A stretch of 51,097 bases of DNA from an uncultured Prevotella sp. (GCA_900543975.1 UQTI01000012.1:1-51097), one strand, 5' to 3'. Shown: positions 23,964 to 33,264, counted from the stretch's first letter. A program made the numbers and translations. The notes: generated by a model not told the origin, from the letters alone.

Positions 23964-25250
23964 TCACGCTGGCTGCACGGCTGCTGTCGCTGTCGGCGTG
24001 TTGTTTGTCATGAGGTCGGAGCGTTTCTGTGCCGTTCGGCTGATGCTCAGGATGGCTCCGAGATACATGCAGTTGATGATGGTTGACGTTCCGCCCTTAC
24101 TGATGAGTGGCAGCGGCTGGCCCGTGATGGGTGCCAGACCCACAGCCACGCACATGTTGAAGAGAGCCTGTGACACGAGCATGAGTGCCAGGCCCATGGC
24201 AAGATAGGCGGGGAAATTGTTCTCGCACCTGTTGGCTATGATGCCCGCCCTGAAGAGCAGGATGATGTAAAGCAGCGACACGAAGATGGCGCCTGGCAGC
24301 CCCATCTCCTCAATGATGATGGCATAGATAAAGTCGGAGAACGCCTGCGAGAGGAAGTCGCGCTCCTCCGAGTTGCCCGGTCCCTTGCCTGTTATTCCTG
24401 ACGACACGATGGCGATGTTGGCATGTGAGCGCTGCGCGTCGTCGTTGATGATGTCAACATCTTCTGGTTTCACCTCCTTGTTGTCGATGAATTTGTCGAT
24501 GCGCGATTTCCATGTGTCCAGACGGTGCAGCACACCGCTGTTCCTGCCTTTCGACTCGCCCTCTTTTCCTTTGTCGGTCTGCACGGTCTCCACTTTCTGC
24601 TTGCCTTCAGGCAGCTTCTTCTCGTCCTTGCCGAAGCACATGATCGACATGAAGGCGAGACCCACGACGAGCGCCACGATGCCGAGCAGCTTGCCTATCT
24701 GTGAGAAAGGCACGCGACCGATGACCATCATCATGCAGATGACGAGGCAGAGGAGCGCTGCCGTAGACAGGTTCTCGAAGAAGATCAGGGGCACGATGAG
24801 CATGCCGATGAACAAGATATACCTGAACGCGTTCTTGTCGGCTCCCCGTCCGGTCTGCATGGCACTGAGGATCTGTGCCGTGGCGAGCACATAGGTGCCT
24901 TTGGCTATCTCCGACGGCTGAAACTGTATGCCCATGATCTTGATCCATCGGTGGCCGTCGTTGACAGCTCCCATGAAGAACACGCCCACCAGGGTGGCTA
25001 TGGAGAAGGCCAGGAGGAAGGGTAGGGCCACCTTGAAATAGCGACACGGTATGTTCATCGTCACGATCATGCAGAACAGACCCACGATCAGCAACCCCAC
25101 ATGCTTGAGCACCGGCGCCATGTAGTTGCTGTTATAGGTCAGCTGCGACGAGGCCGAGTAGACCTCGATGACGCTGATGATGCAGAGGAACAGGAACACC
25201 ATCCAGATGACCTTGTCGCCTTTGAAAATGTTGTTTAAAGTTTTGTTCAT
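23964..25250 (-). CDS. ftsW: Lipid II glycosyltransferase FtsW (SEDS family)
   Basis: 428 residues with about ten membrane segments. SEDS signatures are visible: MGIQFQPSEIAKGTYVLATA, then IVSSGITGKGPGNSEERDFLSQAFSDFIYAIIIEE in the large outer loop, and PITGQPLPLISKGGTSTI near the end. SEDS proteins polymerise lipid II into glycan strands together with a class B PBP. A charged insertion of about 60 residues precedes the IVSSG motif, longer than in Proteobacteria. Its start is 4 bases from the murD stop, so translation is probably coupled. Position beside murD and murG supports FtsW rather than RodA. Confidence 0.95.
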   Translation of the reverse strand: MNKTLNNIFKGDKVIWMVFLFLCIISVIEVYSASSQLTYNSNYMAPVLKHVGLLIVGLFCMIVTMNIPCRYFKVALPFLLAFSIATLVGVFFMGAVNDGHRWIKIMGIQFQPSEIAKGTYVLATAQILSAMQTGRGADKNAFRYILFIGMLIVPLIFFENLSTAALLCLVICMMMVIGRVPFSQIGKLLGIVALVVGLAFMSIMCFGKDEKKLPEGKQKVETVQTDKGKEGESKGRNSGVLHRLDTWKSRIDKFIDNKEVKPEDVDIINDDAQRSHANIAIVSSGITGKGPGNSEERDFLSQAFSDFIYAIIIEEMGLPGAIFVSLLYIILLFRAGIIANRCENNFPAYLAMGLALMLVSQALFNMCVAVGLAPITGQPLPLISKGGTSTIINCMYLGAILSISRTAQKRSDLMTNNTPTATAAVQPA

Positions 25251-25254
25251 GTGT

Positions 25255-26592
25255 CTATTTCTTCATGTCTCTTACGAGCTGCTTAAACTGTTCTCCACGG
25301 TCTTCCATGTTCTTGAACAGGTCGAAGCTGGCGCAACAGGGACTGAGCAGCACGGTGTCGCCGGACTTTGCCAGCTCGCGGCAGGCAGCCACACAGTCGT
25401 TCATCGAGTGGGTGTCGCGCACGGGCAGACCGAGCTGGTCGAAGAAGTTGTGGAGCTTGGTGTTGTCGGCACCGAGATAAACGAGGGCTGAGCATTTCTT
25501 CTGCACCATCTCCTTAATCTCGTTATAGTCGTTGCCCTTGTCCTTGCCTCCGATGATGAGGACCGTGGGGGTTGTCATGCTCTCCAGGGCATACCAGCAA
25601 GCGTCGACGTTGGTGGCTTTCGAGTCGTTGATGTAACGCACGCCGTCTACTGTTGCCACCTTCTCCAGACGGTGCTCCACGCCGGGGAAATCTTCCAGTC
25701 CGGCAGCAATGGCGTCGTGGCTGATGCCGTAGACGTTGGCAGCCAAGCCGGCAGCCAACTGGTTGTAGATGTTGTGCTTTCCTGCGAGCGACAGCTCCTC
25801 ACGCTTCAGCTCGAAGAGGGTGGGGGCGAGCAACTTGTACATGCCGTCGATGATGGCACCCTCGCAGCCCTCTTCCATGTTCTCGGCGAACGGCAGCTGA
25901 CGGGCCTTGATGTCATATTTTGGCAGTTCGCGACGAATGATGGGGTCGTCGTTCCAATAGATGAACGCATCGTCTGCCGTCATGTTCTGAATGATGCGGA
26001 ACTTGGCGTCGACGTAGTGTTGCATGCAGAAGTCGTAACGGTCGAGGTGGTCGGGGGTGATGTTGAGCAAGATGGCGATGTCGGCCTTGAAATTGTACAT
26101 GTTGTCGAGCTGGAACGAGCTGAGCTCGATGATGTAGACCTTGTGGGGCTGCTCTGCCACCTGGAGGGCGAGCGAGTTGCCGATGTTGCCAGCCAGACCG
26201 GCGTCTATGCCCGCCTTCTTGAAGATGTGGTAGATGAGCGAGGTGGTCGTGGTCTTTCCGTTGCTGCCCGTTATGCACACCATCTTGGCGTCGGTGTAAC
26301 GGCCTGCAAACTCTATCTCGCTGATGATGTTGATGCCCTTGGCCATGGCTTTCTGGATCATAGGTGCCTCCTTGGGTATGCCTGGACTCTTTATGATCTC
26401 ATCGGCAGCGAGGATGCGCTCCTCGCTGTGGTGCTTCTCCTCCCACTCTATGTTGTGGTCGTCAAGCATCTTCTTGTATTTGTCCTTTATTGCTGACATG
26501 TCGCTCACGAACACGTCGAATCCTTCTTTCTTGGCCAGCACGGCGGCACCTGCACCGCTCTCGCCAGCACCCAATATTACAATCTTTTTCAT
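25255..26592 (-). CDS. murD: UDP-N-acetylmuramoyl-L-alanine--D-glutamate ligase
   Basis: 445 residues. Features are the N-terminal KIVILGAGESGAGAAVLA, the P-loop CITGSNGKTTTTSLIYH, then LNITPDHLDRYDFCMQHYVDAK and the C-terminal INDSKATNVDACWYAL with GGKDKGNDY. It adds D-glutamate to UDP-MurNAc-L-Ala. It precedes ftsW with a 4-base gap and follows mraY after a 274-base repeat-filled spacer. All family motifs are intact. Confidence 0.97.
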   Translation of the reverse strand: MKKIVILGAGESGAGAAVLAKKEGFDVFVSDMSAIKDKYKKMLDDHNIEWEEKHHSEERILAADEIIKSPGIPKEAPMIQKAMAKGINIISEIEFAGRYTDAKMVCITGSNGKTTTTSLIYHIFKKAGIDAGLAGNIGNSLALQVAEQPHKVYIIELSSFQLDNMYNFKADIAILLNITPDHLDRYDFCMQHYVDAKFRIIQNMTADDAFIYWNDDPIIRRELPKYDIKARQLPFAENMEEGCEGAIIDGMYKLLAPTLFELKREELSLAGKHNIYNQLAAGLAANVYGISHDAIAAGLEDFPGVEHRLEKVATVDGVRYINDSKATNVDACWYALESMTTPTVLIIGGKDKGNDYNEIKEMVQKKCSALVYLGADNTKLHNFFDQLGLPVRDTHSMNDCVAACRELAKSGDTVLLSPCCASFDLFKNMEDRGEQFKQLVRDMKK

Positions 26593-26866
26593 AATGGAAA
26601 GCCCCTCGTGGCCTCTCCCGTTGGGGGAGGTGCTCGGGATTTATGTTTTGTTGTTTTACAATTGCTTTTGTTTCTTGGTTTCGGCTTTTCTTTGGCTTCA
26701 GCTTTTAGCCTTTTCTTTGGCTTGGCCTTAACCGTAGCTTTGGTTTTAACCTTATCTTAGACCTTAACCTTAGCTTTGGTCTTAACCTTATCTTTAGCTT
26801 TGCCTCTACCTTATCTTAGCCTTGGTCTTAGCTTCGTCTTTCGCTTTTCGCCTCGCCGTCAGCTTT
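26593..26866. repeat. mraY-murD spacer with degenerate Lys/Ala-codon-like repeats
   Basis: The left two thirds of this spacer, read on the minus strand, is a run of units such as GCTAAGGTTAAG and GATAAGGTTAAAACCAAAGCT. In one frame this encodes stretches like AKDKVKTKAKVKV before a stop, reminiscent of the FtsQ tail. No start codon leads into it and stops interrupt every frame, so it is not a gene. It may be slippage-generated simple sequence or a relic of a low-complexity coding tail. Confidence 0.6.
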
Positions 26867-28135
26867 TTATCTTATCTTCAGCGTTATGATAGTCATGGCT
26901 GCCAGAATGATGGTGATGATCCAGAAGCGTATGGTGATCTTCGACTCGTGGATGGCTCCCTCGGGCTTGCGTATGAGATATTTACACTCTGGGTCGAGCT
27001 GACACTGCTGTGTGCGGAAGTTGTCATGGATAGGTGTGCGCTTGAAGATGCGCTGCTTCACGCCACGGCGCTTGCCGAGCTTAAAGTAGTAGACTTGCAG
27101 AATGACGCTGAGGCTCTCAACGAAGAAGATGCCGCAGAGGATGGGGAGCATCAGCTCTTTGTGGATTATTATTGCCGACACGGCGATGATGCCGCCGATG
27201 GTCAGCGAGCCTGTGTCGCCCATGAACACCTGGGCAGGGTAGGCGTTGTACCACAGGAAGCCAATGAGCGAGCCTATGAAGGCACACATGAACACCACAA
27301 GTTCCTCCGATTGCGGGATGTACATGATGTTCAGGTAGTTGGCATATTCGATATGGCTGCTCACATAAGCCAGGATGCCTATCGCCACGCCTATTATCGC
27401 CGAGTTGCCGGCACACATGCCGTCCATGCCGTCGTTGAGGTTGGCGCCGTTCGACACCGCCGTGACGACAAAGATGGTCATGATGACGAACAGGATCCAG
27501 CCTGCCGCCGTCTTATACTTGCCGCAGAACGACATGATGCTCGAATAGTCGAGGTTATGGCCTTTGACGAACGGTATGGTGGTCTTCAGCGACTTGGTGG
27601 CTTGTGCCCTGTGCTTGATGACCATCTCTTGTCCTTGGCGCTCGATGGCGAGGTTCTCGTTCATCTTTACATCGGGCGACATCCACAGCGTGAGACCCAC
27701 GATGAGGCCAATGCCCACCTGACCGACAATCTTGTAACGGCCTTTCAGACCTTCTTTGTTGCGACGGAAAATCTTGATGTAGTCGTCCATACCGCCGAGA
27801 AAGCCGAGCCACACGGTGGTCACAATCATGAGCAACAGGTAGATGTTGCGCAGACGGCCAAGCAGGATGACGGGCAACAGGATGGCGACGATGATGATGA
27901 CGCCACCCATCGAGGGCACACCAATCTTCTGCACGCCGAACGGGTCTATGCTCGCGTCGCGCTGTGTCTCGGTGATCTGCTTCTTCTTAAGAAACTTAAT
28001 GAACTTTTCGCCCAACCATGCTGAGATGACGAGGGAGAAGATGAGGGCCAGCAGCGATCGGAACGAGATGTATCCCCACATGTGGGAACCGCTGATGCCG
28101 TATTGCTCTAAGAACCGGAAGAGATAGTATAGCAT
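26867..28135 (-). CDS. mraY: Phospho-N-acetylmuramoyl-pentapeptide transferase MraY
   Basis: 422 residues, about ten membrane helices, the length usual for Bacteroidetes (enterobacterial MraY is about 360). Signatures are VPSMGGVIIIVAILLPV near residue 75, NGANLNDGMDGMCAGNSAI (the NxxNxxDGxDG catalytic region) and VFMGDTGSLTIGG. The C-terminal motif KRIFKRTPIHDNFR is close to the HHH motif region. MraY attaches UDP-MurNAc-pentapeptide to undecaprenyl phosphate, forming lipid I at the inner membrane. Confidence 0.97.
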   Translation of the reverse strand: MLYYLFRFLEQYGISGSHMWGYISFRSLLALIFSLVISAWLGEKFIKFLKKKQITETQRDASIDPFGVQKIGVPSMGGVIIIVAILLPVILLGRLRNIYLLLMIVTTVWLGFLGGMDDYIKIFRRNKEGLKGRYKIVGQVGIGLIVGLTLWMSPDVKMNENLAIERQGQEMVIKHRAQATKSLKTTIPFVKGHNLDYSSIMSFCGKYKTAAGWILFVIMTIFVVTAVSNGANLNDGMDGMCAGNSAIIGVAIGILAYVSSHIEYANYLNIMYIPQSEELVVFMCAFIGSLIGFLWYNAYPAQVFMGDTGSLTIGGIIAVSAIIIHKELMLPILCGIFFVESLSVILQVYYFKLGKRRGVKQRIFKRTPIHDNFRTQQCQLDPECKYLIRKPEGAIHESKITIRFWIITIILAAMTIITLKIR

Positions 28136-28500
28136 TTTTTTATTTTTGAATTTTGAATTTTGATTTTTGAATTGTTGCGGCAGAGCCGCAATTTTGAATT
28201 TTGAATTTTGAATTTTGAATTGTTGCGGCTCTGCCGCAATTTTGAATTTTTGAATTCAGATTTATTGTGCCGTTGGCGCAATATTGAGTGAAGATTATTG
28301 AACATCGATGATTGAACATCGATGATTGAACGTTGATGATTGAACGTTGATGATTGAACATCGATGATTGAATGTTGAAAAAATAATTTCCCAATTCTTA
28401 ATTGTTAAATTCTTCATCGGCGAAGCCGATAATTCAAAATTCAAAAATCAAAATTGCGCTTTGCGCAACAATTCAAAACTCAAAATTCAAAATTCAAAAA
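28136..28500. repeat. murE-mraY spacer: GAATTTT repeats with GC hairpins and six 14-bp tandem units
   Basis: 365 bases without a gene. 28136-28260 alternates TTTTGAA repeats with two palindromes, TTGCGGCAGAGCCGCAA and TTGCGGCTCTGCCGCAA. 28293-28376 holds six exact-length 14-bp units of GATGATTGAACATC type. 28410-28500 carries hairpins ATCGGCGAAGCCGAT and TTGCGCTTTGCGCAA among AATTCAAAA repeats. The outer blocks are roughly inverted relative to each other, so the RNA of the cluster could fold extensively here. Confidence 0.85.
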
Positions 28501-29949
28501 TTAAGAACAAACCTCTCTCACAACCTCGTGGTCGTCGAAGTGGTGTTTCACGCCTTTCACGTCTTGGTAGTTCTCATGGCCCTTGCCAGCTATGAGCACC
28601 ACGTCGCCCTTCTGTGCCATCATGCAGGCTGTGCGAATGGCCTCGCGGCGGTCAACGATAGAGATGACCTTCTTCATCTGCTGAGCGTTAAGACCGGCGA
28701 GCATGTCGTTGATGATGTCTTGGGGCTCCTCGAAGCGTGGGTTGTCGGATGTTATGATCACCTTGTCGCTCTGCTTCACAGCCTCCTGTGCCATGAGCGG
28801 ACGCTTGCCCTTGTCGCGGTTGCCGCCTGCTCCACAAACGGTGATGACCTGTCCCTTGCCGTTGAGCACCTCATGGATGGCGTTGAGCACGTTCTCCAGA
28901 GCGTCGGGCGTGTGGGCGTAGTCGATGACGGCGGTGAATCCTTCGGGGGTCTGTATGGGGTCCAGTCGGCCGTTCACGCTGTGCAGCGTGCTCATGACCA
29001 CGAGCACATCCTCTGGCTTTTTGCCCAGCATCACGGCAGCACCGTAGACAGCCAACAGGTTGCTGACGTTAAACTTGCCGATGAAGTTGACACCCACTTC
29101 ATGTCCGTCGATGTCGAGATACATTCCTTCGAAATGACACTCAATGATCTTGCCCTTGAAGTCGGCCATAGAGCGGGTAGAGTAGGTCTTCACCGTGGCT
29201 TTGGTGTTCTGCACCATCACCATGCCGTTCTTGTCGTCGGCGTTGGTTATGGCGAACGCTGTCTTGGGCAGACCGTCGAAGAACGCCTTCTTGGCGTTGC
29301 GGTAGTTCTCGAACGTCTTGTGGTAGTCGAGATGGTCGCGTGTGAGGTTGGTGAAGATGCCGCCCGTGAAGGTCAGTCCGCCGATGCGCTTCTGTGCTAT
29401 GGCGTGTGACGAGCACTCCATGAAAGCATACTCACACTTCGCCTCGACCATCTTTGCCAACAGCGCGTTCAGCTCTATCGGGTCGGGTGTGGTGTGGTCA
29501 GCGGGTATGGCCTCGTCCACCACATAGTTGCACACGGTAGAGAGCAGACCACACTTGTGGCCCATGCGCGAGAACATGTTATATAATAAGGTGGCGATGG
29601 TCGTTTTGCCGTTCGTGCCTGTCACGCCCACCAACTTCAGTTTTGTTGACGGGTCACCGTAGAACATGGTGGCGACCTTTCCCACGGCATCTTCTGTCGA
29701 TGTCACCTGCACATAGGTCACACCGTCAGCAAGGGTTGCGGGCATGTCTTCACAGAGCACGGCCTTTGCGCCAAGCTCTATCGCTTTGTCAATAAACTTG
29801 TGTCCGTCGACCTGTGTGCCTTTCATGGCGACGAACAGGTGGCCGGGCTTTATGCGGCGTGAGTCGATGTTCACTCCCGTAATGTCAACGTCAGTGGAAC
29901 CGACCACTTGTGTCGGTTTGATGTTTTTGAGCAATTGTGATAATACCAT
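28501..29949 (-). CDS. murE: UDP-N-acetylmuramoyl-tripeptide synthetase (meso-DAP adding) MurE
   Basis: 482 residues. The N-terminal domain has ITGVNIDSRRIKPGHLFVA. The P-loop is GVTGTNGKTTIATLLYNM, followed by TTPDPIELNALLA, LTRDHLDYHKTFENY, and the C-terminal VIDYAHTPDALENVL. The motif Asp402-Asn-Pro-Arg405 identifies meso-diaminopimelate rather than lysine as the added amino acid, so the wall is of the DAP type. MurE acts in the cytoplasm between MurD and MurF. MurF is not in the window. Confidence 0.96.
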   Translation of the reverse strand: MVLSQLLKNIKPTQVVGSTDVDITGVNIDSRRIKPGHLFVAMKGTQVDGHKFIDKAIELGAKAVLCEDMPATLADGVTYVQVTSTEDAVGKVATMFYGDPSTKLKLVGVTGTNGKTTIATLLYNMFSRMGHKCGLLSTVCNYVVDEAIPADHTTPDPIELNALLAKMVEAKCEYAFMECSSHAIAQKRIGGLTFTGGIFTNLTRDHLDYHKTFENYRNAKKAFFDGLPKTAFAITNADDKNGMVMVQNTKATVKTYSTRSMADFKGKIIECHFEGMYLDIDGHEVGVNFIGKFNVSNLLAVYGAAVMLGKKPEDVLVVMSTLHSVNGRLDPIQTPEGFTAVIDYAHTPDALENVLNAIHEVLNGKGQVITVCGAGGNRDKGKRPLMAQEAVKQSDKVIITSDNPRFEEPQDIINDMLAGLNAQQMKKVISIVDRREAIRTACMMAQKGDVVLIAGKGHENYQDVKGVKHHFDDHEVVREVCS

Positions 29950-30255
29950 ATTCGTATATTTTTTTTAGCTCCTCCCCATCGATTCCTTTATAATCATTTC
30001 CTTTATGAAAGAAAGATGCTCCTTTTTAAGGAAGATGCTTCTTTTTAAGAAAGATAATCCTTTTTAAGGAAGATGGTTCGGCGAAACTGTTTATTTCTTT
30101 TTCCTTTCTTCTTTTTCCTTTCTTCTTTTTTCTTATGAGGGCAGTGTCTACACCTTTTTTATATATAAGCTTTGGCTTGCACTTTTTTTATATAAGCTTG
30201 CGCTTTGTTGCCAAAGGTGCCTTTTTCAAAGGTGCCTTTTTCAAAGGTGCCTTCT
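29950..30255. repeat. ftsI-murE spacer with three 19-bp and three 15-bp tandem units
   Basis: Three 19-bp units (AGATGCTCCTTTTTAAGGA type) occupy 30014-30070. Three 15-bp units (AAAGGTGCCTTTTTC type) begin at 30213, 30228 and 30243; the last runs over the ftsI stop codon. Between them is pyrimidine-rich sequence and two TATATAAGCTT-like words. No promoter or gene is evident. Confidence 0.85.
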
Positions 30256-32427
30256 TTATCGAAGGTTGAGCGTGCACCATTGGCCCTTTCGTATGTGCGT
30301 TCCCGGTGCTATGCTCTGCTTCTCCACTTTTCCTCGTCCGTAGAGTTTGGTGCGCACGCCCCTGCTCTCAATGAGGAACACGGCATCGCGTGCTCCCATG
30401 CCCGTGACATCGGGCATCTGTCCGCGTACTGCTATCTTTTCACGCTCCAAGGCAATGTGTCCGTTGCCGTTCACCGCCTTGCCCCATATAGGGTTGCCGT
30501 TGGCGTAAGAGCCGTTCCAGTCGGGGCGCGGGTTGTATCCAAGCTGGCTGAGCACATAGTCGGCAGCCAGGATGTTGCCGCTCTTCACCTCGGGCTGAAC
30601 GACAGATGTCTCGTCGTGAGCGTCCTTGATGTCGAGCTTCAGGCTCTGTGCCATCACGCCCTCGGCAATGTCGTGGAACACCTTGCCGCTCATGCCGCCT
30701 CCCGAGGCAGGCAGACCGCGCTTCTGTATGCAGACGATGCAACTGTAGCGTGGGTTGTCGGCAGGGAAGAAGCCAGCGAAACTGAGCAGGTAGCTCACGC
30801 CGCCCGACTTGTATCCGCCCTTGCCTTGCGACACCTGTGCCGTGCCGGTCTTTCCTGCCACCTTAAACGATGGCGAGCCAGCCTTCTTGCCAAGACCTCG
30901 GCTCACGACGTGCTCAAGGATGGTCTGTATCTCACCAAGCGTCTTCTTCTTGCAGATGCTCTGGCGCAGAACCACGGTGGGATATTCTTTCACCACCTTG
31001 CCGTCTTTTATTGCTGCCTTCACAAAGCGCGGTTGCACCATCTTGCCGTTGTTGGCGATGGCGTTGTAGAAGGTAAGGGTGCTGATGGGCGGTACCTGGG
31101 TCTCATAGCCGATGCTCATCCAGGGCAGCGTGGTCTTGCTCCAGTTGACGTACTGTTTTCCGCGCTTGTCGAGCTGCGGGAAGCGCACCTTTGCCGGTGA
31201 CGAACCGTAGAAGGGCAGGTGCAGGTCGTCGGTGAGGCCCAGACGGTGTATGCCCTCCACAAACTTGGTGGGGTTGTTGCGGTAGTGGTCGTCGATAATT
31301 CTGCTGACGCCGATGTTGGAGCTCACCATGAGTGTCTGTGGCAAGGTGAGCATGCCGTAGCCGCCGCGTCGCCAGTTGTGGTCACGCATCTCACGGCCAT
31401 ACATGGGCCACACGCCACCTGCTGTGTTTACGCGGTAGGTGGTGTCGACCACGCCGTCGTCGAGCGCAACCATTATGCTTGCTGTCTTGAACACCGAGCC
31501 TGGCTCCATGAGGTTGCTCACGGCGCGGTTCTGTCGTTCGCGATACTGTCCGTCGCCACATTTCTCCATGTTCACGATGGCTTTCACATCGCCAGTCTTC
31601 ACCTCCATGACGATGGCCACGCCCCAGTTGCCGTTGACGTCGGGCTCGCGTAGCTCCTGCAGCAGTGCTCGCTCGGCGAGGTCCTGTATGCCAACATCGA
31701 TGGTTGTCACGATGTCGGCGCCGTCGACGGCCGGCTCGTCAATGATGTCGAGAAACGAGCGCAGCACCTTGCGGCGGTGCTTTATGCCTTTCTTTCCGCG
31801 CAGCACCGAGTCGTAATATTGCTCCAGACCGCAACGTGCCGTGTCCTTGCCTTTGTACATGTCGCCCAGTGTGCGCTCGGCGAGAGATCCATAGGCATGC
31901 TTTCGCGCGTTGTTGTCTTCGGTGTAGAATCCGCTCTTGTATTTGTTGCCTATGTTGAAGATAGGCAGCAGGCGCACGTCGGCATAGGTGTTATAGTTTA
32001 CACGCGCCGGCCAGATCTGCCAGTGGCGGCTCATCTTCTTGCGTCCCTCCTCCAGATGCTCTTTAAACTTCGCCGCGGGCATCTCCGGGAAGATGGCGTT
32101 CAGGCCGGCGGCAATAGAGTCGACCTTCTTTGGCCACAGCGTGTCCGTTTTTGAGTCGTGCATGGCCTGGAAGTCGATGAACAGCTTATATTCGGGCAGT
32201 GACGACACCATGAGCTGTCCGTCGCAACTGAGGATGTTGCCTCGTGCGGGCTGAATGGGCAGACTGTCAAACTTGACGCGCTTGGCCACCGCCATCCAGT
32301 AGTCGCGCTGTGCGGTCATCATGTATGTTGCCTTTCCGAGCATGACCAATGTGGCCAACGTTATGACGATGGCCAAGCAGCTGAAACGCTGTGGGGTTTT
32401 TTTATGATCAAACTTACTGCTACTCAC
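30256..32427 (-). CDS. ftsI: Septal penicillin-binding protein (FtsI/PBP3) with C-terminal PASTA domain
   Basis: 723 residues. A short cytoplasmic tail and one membrane helix (FSCLAIVITLATLVMLGKATYMM) are followed by the dimerisation domain. The transpeptidase domain contains LMEPGSVFKTASI (SxxK with the acylated Ser), MVSSNIGVSRI (SxN) and AGKTGTAQVS (KTG). Residues about 663-723 form a PASTA repeat (MPDVTGMGARDAVFLIESRG). This class B PBP cross-links septal peptidoglycan together with FtsW. The PASTA domain is usual in Bacteroidetes FtsI but not in Proteobacteria. It is 57 bases after the FtsL-like gene. Confidence 0.95.
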   Translation of the reverse strand: MSSSKFDHKKTPQRFSCLAIVITLATLVMLGKATYMMTAQRDYWMAVAKRVKFDSLPIQPARGNILSCDGQLMVSSLPEYKLFIDFQAMHDSKTDTLWPKKVDSIAAGLNAIFPEMPAAKFKEHLEEGRKKMSRHWQIWPARVNYNTYADVRLLPIFNIGNKYKSGFYTEDNNARKHAYGSLAERTLGDMYKGKDTARCGLEQYYDSVLRGKKGIKHRRKVLRSFLDIIDEPAVDGADIVTTIDVGIQDLAERALLQELREPDVNGNWGVAIVMEVKTGDVKAIVNMEKCGDGQYRERQNRAVSNLMEPGSVFKTASIMVALDDGVVDTTYRVNTAGGVWPMYGREMRDHNWRRGGYGMLTLPQTLMVSSNIGVSRIIDDHYRNNPTKFVEGIHRLGLTDDLHLPFYGSSPAKVRFPQLDKRGKQYVNWSKTTLPWMSIGYETQVPPISTLTFYNAIANNGKMVQPRFVKAAIKDGKVVKEYPTVVLRQSICKKKTLGEIQTILEHVVSRGLGKKAGSPSFKVAGKTGTAQVSQGKGGYKSGGVSYLLSFAGFFPADNPRYSCIVCIQKRGLPASGGGMSGKVFHDIAEGVMAQSLKLDIKDAHDETSVVQPEVKSGNILAADYVLSQLGYNPRPDWNGSYANGNPIWGKAVNGNGHIALEREKIAVRGQMPDVTGMGARDAVFLIESRGVRTKLYGRGKVEKQSIAPGTHIRKGQWCTLNLR

Positions 32428-32484
32428 TTTTTTTCAACTTTAAAATTCCTTTTCTTTGTCCTAATTGGTAACTCTGCGTTGTCT

Positions 32485-33264
32485 TTATTCCTCCTTCGGC
32501 ACCGTTATGATGTATGGCGGTTGCGAGGCGATGTGGAGCGTGCTGTCTTGACAGGCCCTTAGCATGTCGAGCACACGGCTCTCGCGGCTCTTCTCTGTCA
32601 GCTCGCTGGTGCTTGAAAGCGCTCTGAACTTAGCGTCTGTCAGCTCCTTCGTCAGCTTGTTTATCTTCACGAGATTGCGTTGGCAGGCGTAACGGTTGGA
32701 GATGTAGATGAAGACGAAGAACGTGATGAGGAAGAACACGCCAATCTGGTTTCTCACAACCTTGGCGTTGAGCATGTCGCCGTTGATGATGCTCCTCAGG
32801 TTTGTTGCCGCGTTGGGCTTGCTGTCGCCCTCGGTGGCACGCTCCTTCACCATCTCGGCGAACGACTTCAGCGGTCCGGTCTCGTTGTCGTCGTCTTGTG
32901 GCTTGTCGCTGTCTTGTGGCTTGTTGCCGTCTTGTTGCTTGTCGCCGTCTTGTGGCTTGTTGCCGTCCTTCTCTTTCTTTTTGTCAGCTGGCTTTTGGAC
33001 GTTAGAGTCGTGGCTCTTGCTGTCATGGCCCTTGCTGTTGTCACGGTCTTTGCTTGCAGAGCTTGCGCCGCCGCTTGTTCCAGCACCGCCTTTAGCGTCA
33101 GCGCCGCCTTTAGCGTCACTGCCGCTGCTCGTTCCAGCGTTGCCGTTTGCCGTTTTGCTTTGCTGTCCCTCTTCAGGTGCGGGGTCGTCATATCCGGCCA
33201 TGGCGGCTTTCAGCAGAGCCTCCAGCTGTTTGTCGTGTTGTTTGTTGTCTTTGTGTGGTGTCAT
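32485..33264 (-). CDS. FtsL-like division protein with long low-complexity N-terminus
   Basis: 259 residues, roughly twice the size of typical FtsL-like proteins. A single membrane helix (VFFLITFFVFIYISN) sits at about 178-192, followed by a periplasmic coiled-coil-like stretch (LVKINKLTKELTDAKFRALS) and a short tail. This arrangement and the place between rsmH and ftsI identify it. Residues about 30-135 are Gly/Ser/Asp/Lys-rich with repeated units (DAKGGAD, NKPQDGDKQQDG), a disordered cytoplasmic segment. FtsL partners FtsQ and FtsB-like proteins to activate FtsWI. ATGA overlap with rsmH (4 bases) indicates coupled translation. Confidence 0.85.
   Translation of the reverse strand: MTPHKDNKQHDKQLEALLKAAMAGYDDPAPEEGQQSKTANGNAGTSSGSDAKGGADAKGGAGTSGGASSASKDRDNSKGHDSKSHDSNVQKPADKKKEKDGNKPQDGDKQQDGNKPQDSDKPQDDDNETGPLKSFAEMVKERATEGDSKPNAATNLRSIINGDMLNAKVVRNQIGVFFLITFFVFIYISNRYACQRNLVKINKLTKELTDAKFRALSSTSELTEKSRESRVLDMLRACQDSTLHIASQPPYIITVPKEE

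Noticed and set aside
26593..26866. Lysine-rich small protein between mraY and murD
   Set aside because: Stops break every frame and no start codon is placed to use it.
28293..28376. CRISPR-like appearance of the six 14-bp units
   Set aside because: The units are contiguous without spacers, and no cas gene is nearby.
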